Below, piece after piece: positions 1 to 11,266 of a stretch of DNA of 64,000 nucleotides. Each line of letters starts with the position of its first letter. Within the stretch, counting starts at the first letter, position 1. A model generated the notes under the pieces. That model was not told where the DNA came from and made no database searches. It worked only from the letters and a program-made list of their open reading frames with translations. The position numbers and the translations under genes are program-made. Origin of the DNA: Euclidia mi (lineage: Eukaryota; Arthropoda; Insecta; Lepidoptera; Erebidae); contig OX123205.2 in NCBI GenBank assembly GCA_944739405.2, positions 40,878,475 to 40,942,474 of the forward strand, read 5' to 3'.

Positions 1-1
1 A

Positions 2-523
2 AACATAATGAAATTGCTTCGCTGCTCGGCATCAACAGATATCCTGAAAACTGTCTATTTTGCCTTGAGCCAATCCTTAATCATGTATTGTATAGGCAGT
101 TGGGGAAGTGCTGCAAAAACCATAATGATTCAGTTAGAAAGGGCCCAACGCTCGGTTTTAAAAACTATCTATAAGAAGCCCTTTAAATATTCCACAACGC
201 AACTTTATAAAGACAGTAACGTTCTTAACGTTCGTCAGCTATTTATACTGAGAACATTTTTAAAAGTACATCACACTGTCATAAATTCAAGAGAATATAA
301 ACATCTTTTAACCCGCCGAACATTTAGAATCCCCGTACCTAAAATTAATACATCCTTTGCAAGACGCCTGGGTCCTTACATGAGTAACTATATTTATAAC
401 AAAGTAGCTGAAAAATGCAAAATTAAAGAGTGCTCATTAAGGGACGCTAAAGTTGTTGTTAGTAAATGGCTCACTTCGTTAACATATGACGAAACTGAGA
501 ATTTGTTATCAAACATAAATTAA
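2..523 (+). pseudogene. C-terminal tail of a CR1/Jockey-group LINE reverse transcriptase (partial at window edge)
   Basis: The frame is open from the first bases, so the ATG at 8 is only the first methionine and the protein continues upstream of the window. About 174 residues are visible, ending at a TAA at 521-523. The stretch with ALSQSLIMYCIGSWG, then ERAQRSVLKTIY and YKDSNVLNVRQL, is the post-catalytic thumb region of LINE reverse transcriptases in the CR1/Jockey group. The catalytic core is outside the window. The visible part has no stops or frameshifts, so the copy may be fairly young. Clade is by recognition only. Confidence 0.8.
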
Positions 524-1009
524 AATAAATCACTTTTGGTCTAGTTATTATGCACCAAGCAGTTTGTTGTAAAATCTGAATATATTCACATATAGTATAT
601 CTACATATTTATTTCTACGAATACATGTATATTTATTTGCACATTATATATATTATATATGTATAAATATATCTATACATATACATATATTTATCGCTTG
701 TTATCATTTCAATTATTGTTTAATACCAATTTCTTTGTTAAGTAAATTTACTTTGTCTCAAATAAGTACTGGTAAAACTTATAATAATATTCATCATTTT
801 GTAACTTGGTGTAAGTAATGTACTAAGTTTAGTAATGTTAAAAATTAGAGATATCGACCGAGCAATGTAATCGCTTAATGTAATCGTCTCGGTACCCACA
901 GGACAGGCTTGCCTAGTGTGGGGCCACTGGTATATCTTTCATTGTTATCTGCATACTTTGGAAATAAACATTTTTTATTTTATTTTATTTTTATTATTGA
1001 TTCTTCATT
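524..1009 (+). other. 3' UTR of the preceding LINE
   Basis: This is non-coding AT-rich sequence after the stop codon. It has an AATAAA signal at 963-968 and an A/T-rich tail to about 1005. The tail was the landing site of the next SINE. Confidence 0.55.
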
Positions 1010-1019
1010 AACATTTATT

Positions 1020-1312
1020 GTCACGTGTCGGCAATACAGGGGGGTAGAACCATGGGAAAGATCGAACAGTGAAACTTATTGCCATCACTTGGCTTGCCGT
1101 TCTCAATAGGTCGGCAAAGTTAAGCAACCCTTGCACAGGTCACCACTTGGATGGGTGACCGCGAGTGGCATTTAAATCAGAGCTCTAGCGGCTATGGAGA
1201 ACATGTTAAGCTGTCGTTCCTGGTTCTTGTCTCAGGACATGACTACATGAGTCATGTCTGGAAACTCCGACACCAGAGTTGGCCACACACTCACGCGACA
1301 AACAAACAAAAC
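1020..1312 (+). mobile_element. 5S-rRNA-derived SINE with 10-bp target duplication
   Basis: The block around 1118-1175 holds the 5S rRNA internal promoter signature: GTTAAGCAAC, then TTGGATGGGTGACCGC. The rest is unrelated SINE body ending in an A/C-rich tail. The direct repeat AACATTTATT flanks it at 1010-1019 and 1313-1322, which fixes both ends and shows target-primed insertion. Other copies lie at 12404-13135, 21605-21650, 49258-49477 and 52871-53105. Confidence 0.8.
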
Positions 1313-1429
1313 AACATTTATTTTGGACAAATTAAAGTAACAGAGAGAAAGGTACCAATTATAGAATACTAAGTGCCACGGATAATTCAGAACTAGAAAA
1401 CATAACATAATTTATTTAATTTACTATTA

Positions 1430-1689
1430 GACTGCCTCCGTGGTCCAGTGGATAGCGTATGCGACTGCTGATCGGAGGTCCCGGGTTCGATTCCCGGGTC
1501 GGGCAAAAATGTTACTGGGTTTTTCCGAATACTCAGTAGCAGCCCGGAGTCTGGTGATGTGCCTGGTAACGGCAACAGGCTCGCCCCCTATTACGTGGGA
1601 CTAAAAATTCATGGCGAAATGTGGGTGTAATATTTACAGTTCTGCCTACCCCTAGGAGATGCAGGCGTAAGAATATAAATAAAAAAAAA
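1430..1689 (+). mobile_element. SINE family A (tRNA-derived), full length
   Basis: The element starts GACTGCCTCC. Its tRNA-like head has an A-box-like GTGGTCCAGTGGATAGCG and a B box GGTTCGATTCC at about 1485. The body includes CTCAGTAGCAG, GGCTCGCCCCCTATTACGT and ATGGCGAAATGTGGG, ending in an A-rich tail. Acceptor-stem pairing is poor, so it is not a working tRNA gene. Confidence 0.85.
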
Positions 1690-2772
1690 TATTATGGACG
1701 TATTACATAATTATGACTTAACTCTTTGTTTAATCTGGGAATTGAAAGAGAGCCTTCCAATCACAAACGTAAACCAAGTCTGAGTTAAACAAGAGAGCTC
1801 AAAATCTCTTTGACACTTCCTCTTAATATCCAATACCATAACATAATCTGTATGTCAACCTTTGGAAGGCGTACCGGCGTAATAGGCCCAAATTAACCTG
1901 ATCCCTCGTATCATATAAAACATAACGTTACAAGGGTCTACATAACTGGCTTAATAATTAATACGTCCAGTGTAACTTGATCTTTTCTGTCATGTTATGT
2001 ATATGAAGGAAGGGGTCTAAGTAATTGAAGTCGTATGGGATAGTGAAGTAATTAAGGAGGGACGTTAATTAAATACATTTTATGTTATGAGCTACATTAT
2101 CGTCCACTTTATTAACGTTCGAGTTTATCCTGTTAATTTTGGGCGTGAAAGAAGGGTGAACATGCGGCGTACTTTTTTGAAACTGTTGTACTTATTGTTT
2201 TTGTATAGTTAAGTATAGCAGAATCTGAACTACTGCAGCCAGAAAAAAAAATAGAATAGAGTTTATAATGTAGGTAGGCAGTCACTATAAGCAATAGGAA
2301 TAAAGATTTTACTTAACAATACTCTTTGACAACTATAAAAATGGGTAATTAAAAGACGCAAACTACGCAAAGTCAATTTGACGGTTAGAAAATTTATTTT
2401 AAAAGGGTAAAATTGAGGTCCTAATGACTATGCAAAATGTAAGATTCAAGCCAAGTAAATATTTCACTTTTTTATTACATTTTCATACCTGCGATATATT
2501 CCACAAATTGCTAAATATAACTAGAATCTATTTGAAAAAAACTCTTCTCAAAGTTTCGATACGCAACCCATATAACATCAAACCTACAGTTGCAATATTA
2601 CGATACGGGTTGTAATATAACGCTACATTACAATGTAACAAAATCCTCGACAACATTCAAAAGGCCTTTTCAAACTGATATGTAAATCGTTCACACGACC
2701 CATCTTTATGCTCCGAGTGACACCATTCGTGACAGACATGAGATCGACGGAGGAATCATTCACTCAAAAGTC
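1690..2772. other. AT-rich stretch with nothing recognised
   Basis: Only short chance reading frames are present. No domain, SINE head or inverted repeat was seen. Confidence 0.5.
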
Positions 2773-2949
2773 TTAAGGGGTACGTAGACGAGAGATTTGT
2801 CCGCGGGGACAAATAGTCTGCGAACCGTATATAAAAATGGTTTCACTTTAGGTTTGCTACGTTTAATTTGCTGAATAATATAGTCAGTGTTCTGCATCCA
2901 AGATAGTAAACTGATTTACTCAGCGATATCGTCCCGGTTTGTTTAATAT

Positions 2950-3600
2950 AATAATCTAGTGGAGAAATCAACTAAGACTGCTAGGGAATCAAACCCACGG
3001 CGCGTACCACTGACTCATGGAAGTTAAGTGCGTGTTAAATTGTTAACCATCATTTGCTCAGCGATGCATAGAGGCAGCGATAGCCTAGTGGAGATACCAA
3101 CAGACTGCCATGTAGAGGGTATCTGGTTCGAATCCACGGCGTGCACCAATGACCTTTCGGAGTTATGTGCGTATTGAATTGTTAATTATCACTTGTCCCG
3201 TGCCTCGTAGAGCACGCTAAGCCGTCGATCCCGGTTGTCATGAAGATCTTTGACAATCGTTACAGGGCGTCAGTACCTTCTAATAAACTGACACTAGTCT
3301 AAACCATGGAATATCGCTATCCCTTCGGGTTGCGGAGGTCTGATAGGCAGTCGCTCCGTGGAAAAGCTAATATTCAGCCAAATCTGGTTTACTAGTAAGC
3401 GGACCCCTGATTGAAACTGGTATAACGCTAAGAGGAGGATTTGCTCAGCGGTAAGGGAAAATATCGTGAAGAAACCTGTATGTCTGAGCGCTCTCCATTA
3501 TCTCGAAAGGCATGTGAAGTCTGCCAACCTGCACTTGGCTAGCGTGGTGAGCCATAGTCCACCTATGAAAAGGTTAAAACCATGATATTCTAACCCTTCT
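2950..3600 (+). mobile_element. Older SINE of family B type, split by another B copy
   Basis: A diverged tRNA-like head (GTGGAGAAATCAACTAAGAC near 2960) leads into AAGTTAAGTGCG. It is interrupted at 3063 and resumes at 3451 with AAGGGAAAATATCGTGA, then CTGTATGTCTGAGCGCTC. The resumed part matches the uninterrupted copy at 5343-5556. Confidence 0.65.
3064..3438 (+). mobile_element. SINE family B, inserted into the older SINE
   Basis: The 12-bp direct repeat ATTTGCTCAGCG flanks it exactly (3052-3063 and 3439-3450). The tRNA-like head GGCAGCGATAGCCTAGTGGA has a B box near GGTTCGAATCC. The body includes CGTGCCTCGTAGAGCACG and CAGGGCGTCAGTACCTTCT. It is 375 bp long; the copy at 34295-34665 is 371 bp. 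Confidence 0.8.
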
Positions 3601-3751
3601 AACATTGAGAAGAGGCCCGTGCCAAGTAGTGCTTAAGATATTTTCTGCCAGTCAACATCAATTGGGTGGTGGAGAAATAATCATCGCAGGGGTGTTTTTA
3701 TGACAATGAAATTAAATAATGGTAATTAATTTTCAATAGGATATTTTTTTT

Positions 3752-3957
3752 AAAGACAACTCCCGAATTAGGACTAAATCCTGTGTCGCGGGGGACTTTA
3801 CAAACATACAACGAACGGACACAATGAACACCCAGACTCGAAACAACAATTTATGAATCACACAAAGTGTTGTCTCGTGTGGGAATCGAACCCACAACAC
3901 TCGCGCAGTGTCAAGCGGCGAGGCGGCAGCTTAAACCACTACGCCAACCATGCAGTC
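3752..3957 (-). mobile_element. SINE family C (tRNA-headed)
   Basis: Read on the minus strand it starts GACTGCATGG and has the B-box-like GGTTCGATTCC (seen here as GGAATCGAACCC). The body mentions GAGTCTGGGTGTTCATTGTG and ends near CCCGCGACACAGG. Related copies lie at 16925, 19719, 29789, 46630 and 55990. Confidence 0.75.
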
Positions 3958-4032
3958 AAATGAAATAATACATACAATTACCGGCGGACTTTTGTCCGCC
4001 GAACATTGATCTCTCGTCTACACAAGCCTTTA

Positions 4033-4851
4033 CTGTATCACGATACTTTACCGACGAAAGAGACCAGCAGGCGAGGAGGGTAAGGGATGTCTTAGAACGC
4101 GGCGAGAATTTTAATATAACGTGTCGCACAGATTTGGGCGAGACATTTTGTCCTGTAGAGGATTACTGGGGTCAGAGGACGGTAATTCTGCACCTTAAGA
4201 TCCTTCGCACGTAGGTATACATGTGTAAATATTTATAGTGATGAAGGAAATAGGTGAACGCTGTCGGGATCGTTATTTAAGATTCAATAGGCATTTGGAT
4301 TCGTTGCTTCTTAGAGCGCTGGTTTGCCTTCTAACGTAAAAGTTTGTGAGGAATGGCGGATGTTAAGATGATTTTCACTCTTGCTCGCAAAAATTACTAA
4401 ATGGATTTTTATGAATCTTTGCAATAAAATAGCTCGTACATCAAATTATCACATAGGTTTCCTTTCGTCTCGATAACCAACTTATATGCGGGTAGAACGA
4501 CGAGCATAAAATAAAATCTCTAGGATTTTGCTATAAAAGTACTTCAATATCTGTAAGAGACATTTTAAACCATCCACATTTGGATTATTTACAAAACCGT
4601 TTACAAACTTGCACTCACTCAAGCACTTAGCAATATTTACTTCAGTATTCCGATGTTCTCGTGACACAAACTCGACGTCGCGCGTCGGTAAAACATCTCA
4701 ACTGCGTAGCCCTCAGATCGATAAGTAAACGATCAAATATCAGTTAGGAGACGTTGACGTATTATGTAAGAGATTTGGGAAGCGAGGAATACTTCCGATA
4801 TATAGCGTTATAGCGTTATAGACACCTGTAGGTGAATTATATATTGTATTT
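4033..4851. other. Unassigned sequence
   Basis: No family or reading frame was recognised. The pair TAGCGTTATAGCGTTATAG at 4802-4820 is a short direct repeat. Confidence 0.4.
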
Positions 4852-5099
4852 TATAAGCTCACGCCTGTATCCCTGAAGGGGTAGGCTGTGGTGAAATATT
4901 ATACTCACATTTCGCCATTTTATGAATTTGTCGTACCACGTAATAATACGGGGTGAGCCTATTGCCATTACCGGGCACTTTGCCAGACTCTCAGAGAATT
5001 TGATGAAACCCAATAACTTTTTTGCCCGACGAGGGAATCGAACCCGTGACCTCCTGATCAGCAGACGCATACGCTATCCACTGGACCACGGAGGCAGTC
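4852..5099 (-). mobile_element. SINE family A, full length
   Basis: The tail is on the left (ATAAGCTCACGCCTGTATCC) and the tRNA-like head on the right, ending GGACCACGGAGGCAGTC at 5099. The B box is near 5036-5046 on the minus strand. Confidence 0.85.
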
Positions 5100-5164
5100 A
5101 AACTGTAGATAAATTATTGTAGGAAGTATTTTTACTGAGTCGTCTAAACTAAAGAATGTGTAAA

Positions 5165-5560
5165 CTCTTTGCAATAAGGAGATTAAACGGCAGTAGTCTG
5201 TGGAAAACCTGGTAAGACTAGTAAGCGGCCTTGAAAAGTATTGGATGCAACTGAGATAACGCTAGGACGAACATGAGTATTTTACTAAGGCAAGCCAAGG
5301 GAAATGCTCCCAAAATAAATATATGTTCGTAAACAACTATAAGAAGCAGCGATAGCCGAGTGGAGAGACCGACTGCTACGCAGAGGACCTCAGGTTCGAA
5401 TCCTCGCACCAATGACTTTTCGAAGTTAAGTGCGTATTAAATTGTTAATTATCGCTTGCTAAACGGTGAAGGAAAACATCGTGAGGAAACCTGCATGTCT
5501 GAGAGTTCTCTACGTACGTGAGGTGTGGGAATTGGGGAATAATGAGCCGCTTGTATAAGT
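5165..5560 (+). mobile_element. Family B pieces: a tail fragment, then a headed copy
   Basis: 5165-5270 is B-tail sequence (CTAGTAAGCGGCC, then GATAACGCTAGGACGA). A new tRNA-like head starts near 5343 (GCAGCGATAGCCGAGTGGAG), with B box CAGGTTCGAATCC, and runs to about 5556. This second copy is the uninterrupted relative of the outer SINE at 2950-3600. Confidence 0.65.
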
Positions 5561-7137
5561 ACAGAACACGAACGAACGAAAGAAATCAAAGAAACACAAC
5601 CACATTCATTATTTAAAAGAAACCACAAAGACACCAATCCGACGAAAACGAAAGAAAATTAACCGAAAACCTCATCAATCCTCGGAGAATCTTAACACCG
5701 TCATTCAGAAAATGACGTCATTTGCTGAACAACTATGTTTACATATACAAACCGACCGAGATAGAAAATAATATGGACTAATCGACAATTTATTTAAAAA
5801 TGGATCTATAGTCATTGTTTTTATCATTGAAAATAAAATGAAATGATTATATAACTATTATATAAACATAATAATTTGAAATAAATGAGATTGATCGTTT
5901 AAATTAAGTGGACATTGTAATAAATTTGACACAGAGACTTTTTGTTTATGAAAGTGCCGAATATTATACTATATTAATTTTTTAATAACAGAAAGATACC
6001 CGACACATAATTATTGTCTTTTTTGCAAGAAACATTTATTTTGCTAGAAAATTATTTAAAAATAGTGACATCTATCAGTCGGAAGGATAACTATAAATAT
6101 GCTCGGTTCCAGTAATTTATTTACCGAAAATACATAACAATATATTGACAAAATTAATAATCGCCTCCTTTATTAAAGTCGGTTAAATAGCCATAAAACA
6201 CTTTGAAGGTAAGTACCTATTTAGACTAACTATACATTTACTAACAAACTTATAATGATCATAGACGGCACCACATAAATAACCAGTTTTGGATGATCCT
6301 TCTTTTGTTTGGGACTACGTACAAAGGAGAGGTCAAGCTGTATACCGAAAACCACTCAACCGATTGTGATGTAACATATACTATTTTATAGGTTTGAGTA
6401 TCTTTTGTACATGAGTGTAAGTTTTATTGAAATCAATTTCGCCATTTTAGAGATCTTTAGCAATATAGGGAAAGACGTCGGACAGACAGACAGACAAACA
6501 TAAATTCTAAAAGTTATCAAGTATTGCTTTTTAGCATTTTCCTAGAATTTGTAGCTAATTTTCGTCAAAATATCTTTAATGTACAGACTTTTTCACCTCT
6601 ACAGTTTATTATAGTATAGAAGATTTGTTGTGTCTGGCTGTAAGTTATTTAAAAGTTGATTTATACAAAGGGAGGTATGTCAGGATCGTTGCAAATAGCG
6701 TTCTGTAGTCTCTGCCCTACCCTTCGGGAAACAGGAGTGAGTCTATATATGTATGCAGTTATCTTATTGCTATAGTAGGAACACGCTATGCTTATTTTGG
6801 GATCAGATGGCCGTGTGTAAGTTGTGCTAGGATATTATAATAAAATATTGCGTAAAAATGGATGACTTAACCTACGGATGTTTCAAGTGTTCGCCTGATC
6901 TCTTTTTTCCTAGTAAAAACAAATTGTATTTATCCTAGAAATCGACCAACGAATACATAGAATTCCCTGAATCAAAACAACAATTCTGAATCACACCGTC
7001 ACACCACTGACCAAAACGTCAGTCGAGATAATATTTCTAATATTTCACGCGACACAAGATCCACTTCGACTTCAAGACACGATCTAATTTTGGAGTTTTT
7101 TAAAATAACTACGTATTAAGAGATTATTCTCATCATC
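5561..7137. other. Mostly unassigned, with weak repeat traces
   Basis: 6300-6520 has the CAACCGATTGTGATG and GACAGACAGACAGAC pattern common in lepidopteran dispersed repeats. 6690-6745 (TCTCTGCCCTACCCTTCGGG) looks like a diverged SINE A tail. The rest shows nothing. Confidence 0.35.
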
Positions 7138-8240
7138 ATCATCTTAAGCCATTCTCGACTATTTTAAAGTAATCCTCCTTCAATAACTTCCGTTCCGCTT
7201 TGTTTTGGGCACAACCAGACATTACGTGAATCTTTTTGCCATATATTATTCTGATTTGACCGATCCTTTTATGGGATCCCTTCTTTTTGCATAATGTTCT
7301 TTGTCCTAATATACTTCGGCATAACGATTTTGGCACAATTTGTTTTGGCTTAATAATACTTCGGCATATTTTTTTAGGCATATAATTTATGTTGGCATAA
7401 TCATCTTAAAGACTAATTTGTTTTGGCATAAATTTGATTCGCATAGCGTAAGTAGGCCTAATGACTATTAGCATAACGTTAGTAGGCCTAATGACTATCA
7501 GCATAATATTTATATAATTATATATTTAACTTGTAAAAAATGTATACGCTGTGCAACAAAAGTTAGTGACCGACTCCACGTAGTCTTGTTTGTCATACCC
7601 CTAGAGTGTTATTTAAAATCGCGTAGGCGCGTAGGAGAGAGGTGGCCCGCGGGCTGAGGAGCAGGCGGCTCCGAGCGAGCACCACCGCAGCTTCGGCATG
7701 CTGGCCGGCTTTGCCCGCCAGCCTCAGCCGCGGCGGTGAGCGAAAGCCGTCTGCGACGATTAGCACGCGTGGGGCCGCCGGAGGCCCGCAGCGCCGGGGC
7801 CGTGACAGAAGCCCTGCCTGCTGCATGTTGCATGCTCGCTTGAATGCTGCATGCTGCATGCTTGCTTGTATGCTGCATGCTTGCTGCATGCTGCATGCAA
7901 GCAATCGTAAATAAATTTATGCTTTAGGATTTTATGCTTTAGGATTTTATGCTTTAGGATTTTATGCTTTAGGATTTTATGCTTTAGGATTTTATGCTTT
8001 AGGATATTATGCTTAAAAAAGTTATGCTTTAGAACTTTATGTTTAATAAATTTATGCTTTAGAATATTATGGTTAGAGAAATTATGCTTCAAAAATTATG
8101 CTTAAGCTGTTATGCGTAATTATATTATGCGAAAATATAAATGCCAAACAAAATTATGCTAAGTTATATTAGGTTTTAAAATTTTATGCAAATGGATAGG
8201 GAACCTACTTTTATGTAATGCGATTCACGTAGGTACAACT
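7138..8240. repeat. Composite repeat: inverted GCATAA/TTATGC arrays around a GC island
   Basis: 7290-7510 carries degenerate units with GGCATAA or GCATAA, including two near-identical 34-bp units (AGTAGGCCTAATGACTAT at about 7450 and 7484). 7916-8200 carries units with the complement TTATGC. Between them, about 7600-7815 is strongly GC-rich and 7816-7900 is a run of TGCATGC-type repeats. The left array (TTTGTTTTGGCATAA near 7412) and right array (AAATGCCAAACAAAA near 8140) face each other, suggesting one foldback-like element. Long overlapping frames in the GC island are probably compositional. Confidence 0.5.
7916..8100 (+). repeat. 15-bp tandem array
   Basis: The unit TTTATGCTTTAGGAT is repeated about six times almost perfectly to about 8000. 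It then degenerates (TTATGCTTAAAAAAG, TTATGTTTAATAAAT) to about 8100. It forms the right part of the composite repeat. Confidence 0.85.
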
Positions 8241-9359
8241 AAAATGCAAGAGCCACCAATAAAATATATATCCGATATTGATTTAGAATTGAATGAGCGA
8301 GCCATGTTAAGTCGGGCAACCATCAACTCGATACGATTTTATTATCCTCGGTCTGATATCGTAAATTCTGGTTTTACTGCTATCAAGCCATCAATAAGAA
8401 TAGCTACAGTACTACGTACATTTTATGCGTATAAAATATCTTTAGTGGATAATTTATGACGGATTGATAAATTTTATATTTAAAAACTGATTCAGTGACA
8501 AACAAAGTGGCCAAGATTGGAAAACATTTTAGCAGAAAGATATCCACTTCTTGACCTTCAAGGACCTATTTTGCGGCCACGCTCTTATAGAAAGGACTGC
8601 AAGGACTATATTGACCAGTAATTTTGACCTGATGTCCTTGCACCCTGAAGAGATCAATACTGGGGATCCAAAGAGACGTTAAAAATACTGCCTGAGGTCA
8701 ATAAAATAGTCTGTCTATCTTGTAGTTCAATGAAACTACAAGGTAGGCAGACTATGAGCTTAGTGAGCTCATCTGTTCCGCTGGATCCAGTACTTTGTTC
8801 CGAAACAAAGCGTTTTACCTACAAGTCCATTATTTCCCTTCTTTGTAAAAGTCCGTACACTGGTATTATTGGCCAATCGTCTATAAAATATACATATGTA
8901 TAAACGTCTGCCTGACTTGCAATGTATGAAATCTCCTTTATGTACCTTAGTAGTTTCGAAACTCTACCACTTAGCGCAAAATCCCTATACAACACAAAAT
9001 GAACATCCAAAACATGTATTACACAGACAGACAGATGAAGTTATCTTAACGACTGTCAAGGAAACGAAGTCCTTTCAAAAGAGCATTTAACGTACTTTAA
9101 GACGTTTGAAATGCTTAAGATCTGAACGATGCTTTTGATTCGGATGAGAAAATCTTTAGACACGTTAAAAATATGCCAGCTCTTTAAAAACTTTGGATAT
9201 TTATATTATTCGAGACACAAGGTGACTATGATTATTTCTACCGTTATGTATTTTGATCAGTTCTCGTACATCTTCTAAGCTATAATATTCTGATGACGAA
9301 TACATGAAGATGTAAGATTTTTAAAGTTTAATATCTGACTTTAATGCTACGTCGTCCAA
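8241..9359. other. Unassigned, with one strong hairpin
   Basis: No coding region was recognised. A hairpin at 8706-8755 has 22-bp arms with two mismatches and a 6-base loop. It is followed by a short GAGCT/AGCTC hairpin at 8756-8770. Confidence 0.4.
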
Positions 9360-9608
9360 TTGTAGTGATAGCCGGGCACCGCATTTTTTAAAGGAGTATC
9401 TAATTGTTAATTACCGCTTGAAGAAACTTTCATGTCAGTGTTCTCCATTGTCTCGAAATACATACATGAGAAGTCTGCCGACCCGAACTTGGTCAGCGTG
9501 GTGGACTCCTTCATAGCAGTTGGTCAGCATGGTGGGCTCTTTTCTTAGTACGAAGAGACCCATATCTAGCATCAGTGCAGCTTATTATACCGGGTTGATG
9601 ATGATGAA
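9360..9608 (+). mobile_element. SINE B-related copy, diverged
   Basis: GTTAATTACCGCTTGAAGAA, TCAGTGTTCTCCATTGTCTC and AGTCTGCCGACCCGAACTTG match the B family at 3451-3600. The 3' end is GTTGATGATGATGAAGC. Confidence 0.55.
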
Positions 9609-10167
9609 GCCATTCATTTATAAATAAATCACCACATTTTAATTCAGAATTAGATGTGCTTTGTGTCCATTATTTATGGTTCTTTTCTCTAGCAATGAAA
9701 TCTGCATCTCCCAAATAATTGTTTCAGTGCAGCAAACGATTAAAATAATGCGACTCATTGCACGCAAATTGTAATTTCAATAGCAATTGTCACGAAATTA
9801 TGGTTGACTACGACAAAAGTCCACGGAATTTCCATATTTCAGATTGTCAATTGAAAATAGGAAACTAAATAGTTCGTGGAAACGGCCAGTTGCGGTTTCT
9901 AAAGTGAATAAATTATGAGTTTACGTATAAACCCAAATGTGAAGCGATGTAGGGAGTAATTTAACGTCATGTCGGCCTTTTGTCGACCGTGTACAACTTT
10001 GTTATGGTCTGGAAAAAATGCTAACAAAATGAAACTTCATATCCAATAGACTACCAAAAGGTTTTTAAACAAACATGAACTTATAAGGATTTTCAACGAC
10101 AGTAAAGTTGAAGTTCTTTAGTAAAAAACTTTAAAAGCTCCGATTGATTTATGGTTACTTGATTACT
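9609..10167. other. AT-rich, nothing recognised
   Basis: No reading frame, repeat or hairpin worth naming was found. Confidence 0.4.
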
Positions 10168-10279
10168 TACGGCCATTTTCAATATTCGATCCATACATGG
10201 ATTTTGAGATTCGAGATTCGTGTCTAAAATTTATCTAAAATCTACAGATCTATCTATAGATCGAATATTGAATGCCGTG
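10168..10279. mobile_element. Short MITE-like inverted-repeat element
   Basis: The left end ACGGCCATTTTCAATATTCG is mirrored at the right by CGAATATTGAATGCCGTGG, giving arms of about 22 bp with an indel. The element is about 110 bp. No target duplication is clear. Confidence 0.5.
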
Positions 10280-10421
10280 GTTAGACGTAAATGTCACACA
10301 TGCAGTCGCCCATCTGTATGGTAAGCTCTGTAAGTATTGCTTGACTCTTTCGATTTTAGACTTAAGTCCAGAATTTTGGCTCTTAAAAAGCAATTGCCGT
10401 CTGCCACAGCCAAATAAATAT

Positions 10422-10867
10422 TGTTACGGACGGGGTAACGGGATTGGAAGGAAACACCGAGTAGCACTGATGACACTTTATTCGACTTCACACACGACAC
10501 GCCGTTTAATTTCGACGCAGACAGCACCAACACTAGCGTCTTTTGCTCTGCACTTTTCACTGCACTTCACTGCACTTTACTGCACTATACTTTCACTTCA
10601 CTTTTTTACTACTTCTTCTTTCTTCCTTTTACTTCTTCCTTCTTCTTCTTCACTTTACCACTTTTCAACTTAAACTGGCGCTCAGCGCGTCTACACCGCC
10701 TTATATACCCCTAGGAATGTTCTAGATTCACTAATTTTGATTGTCATTTCATAATTCAATTGTTTTTCTATCTCCTGTCTCTTTTTAACCTTTCCATTCC
10801 TTCCTGAAGTTTCTAGAATTTTCTAATTTTTACTCGAAATATTTAAATAATCATCGTCATATCGTCA
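10422..10867 (-). mobile_element. Probable solo LTR
   Basis: On the minus strand the order suits a retrotransposon LTR: a TATATAA box (10701-10707), a GC-rich start region, a purine-rich leader (10590-10660), an AATAAA signal (complement of 10478-10483), and the end CCCCGTCCGTAACA with the edge at 10422. No gag, pol or primer-binding site is adjacent, so the internal region is absent. The right edge is uncertain because it runs into the next SINE. No convincing 4-6 bp duplication was found. Confidence 0.45.
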
Positions 10868-11109
10868 CGCCTTTTATCCCCGACGGGGTAGGCAGAGGTG
10901 TATTTCTACACCCACTTTTCGCCAGATATACTTTAGTCCCACGTAATAAGGGGCGAGCCTATTGCCGTACCGGGCACATTTCCAGACTCCATGCTGCTAC
11001 TGAGAATTTCGTGACAGAAAAACCCAATAACACTGCCTGACCCAGGAATCGAACCCGGGACCTCCCGATCCCACGCGCACATTTATGCCGCGAGACCAAC
11101 GAGGCAGTC
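10868..11109 (-). mobile_element. SINE family A, full length
   Basis: This is the variant with the head GACTGCCTCGTTGGTCTCGC (right end, 11109) and the B box as GGAATCGAACCCGGGA. The tail on the left (CACGCCTTTTATCCCCG) abuts the probable LTR. Confidence 0.8.
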
Positions 11110-11245
11110 GTATAGGGTTTGATGTCGAGTTTTCCGTCTCTACGCAAAGATGGTATTTGCATCGTGTTATCCCTTAGTCGCCTCTTACGACACCCACGGG
11201 AAGATAGGGGGTGGTGACACTTGTATTCTATGCCGTCAACCACAC
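11110..11245 (-). mobile_element. Family F fragment
   Basis: Complement of the F start (CCGTGTGG...GACGG) through GACACCCACGGGAAGAT to GTATAGGGTTTGATGTCGAG. The GATGATGAT tail half is missing and SINE A sits at the break. Confidence 0.65.
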
Positions 11246-11266
11246 GGCAAATATATAATTAAAGAA

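Larger units (their letters stand above)
2776..4029. mobile_element. Non-autonomous DNA transposon, Harbinger-like (TTA duplication), carrying nested SINEs
   Basis: Terminal inverted repeats of about 21 bp share GTAGACGAGAGAT (left 2776-2796, right 4009-4029; about 17 of 21 match). TTA occurs directly outside both ends (2773-2775 and 4030-4032), as expected for PIF/Harbinger elements. No transposase is left. Much of the interior is later SINE insertions (B at 2950-3600, C at 3752-3957). The superfamily rests on the 3-bp duplication alone. Confidence 0.6.

Noticed and set aside
1118..1175. Possible 5S rRNA gene
   Set aside because: Only the internal promoter part matches; the 5' and 3' parts of 5S rRNA are missing and the copy has a SINE body and target duplication.
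1431..1506. tRNA-like sequence that could be taken for a tRNA gene
   Set aside because: The B box is good, but the acceptor stem does not pair and the same head occurs in many copies with the SINE A body attached.
7593..7914. Long overlapping open frames on both strands
   Set aside because: They follow the GC-rich core and TGCATG repeats; codon content is compositional and no motif is seen.
7916..8100. CRISPR-like array
   Set aside because: The 15-bp units are directly adjacent without unique spacers, and the sequence is eukaryotic.
10272..10725. Plus-strand frames with FTALYCT and LLLLPSSSS
   Set aside because: They read the purine/pyrimidine-rich leader of the probable LTR on the wrong strand.
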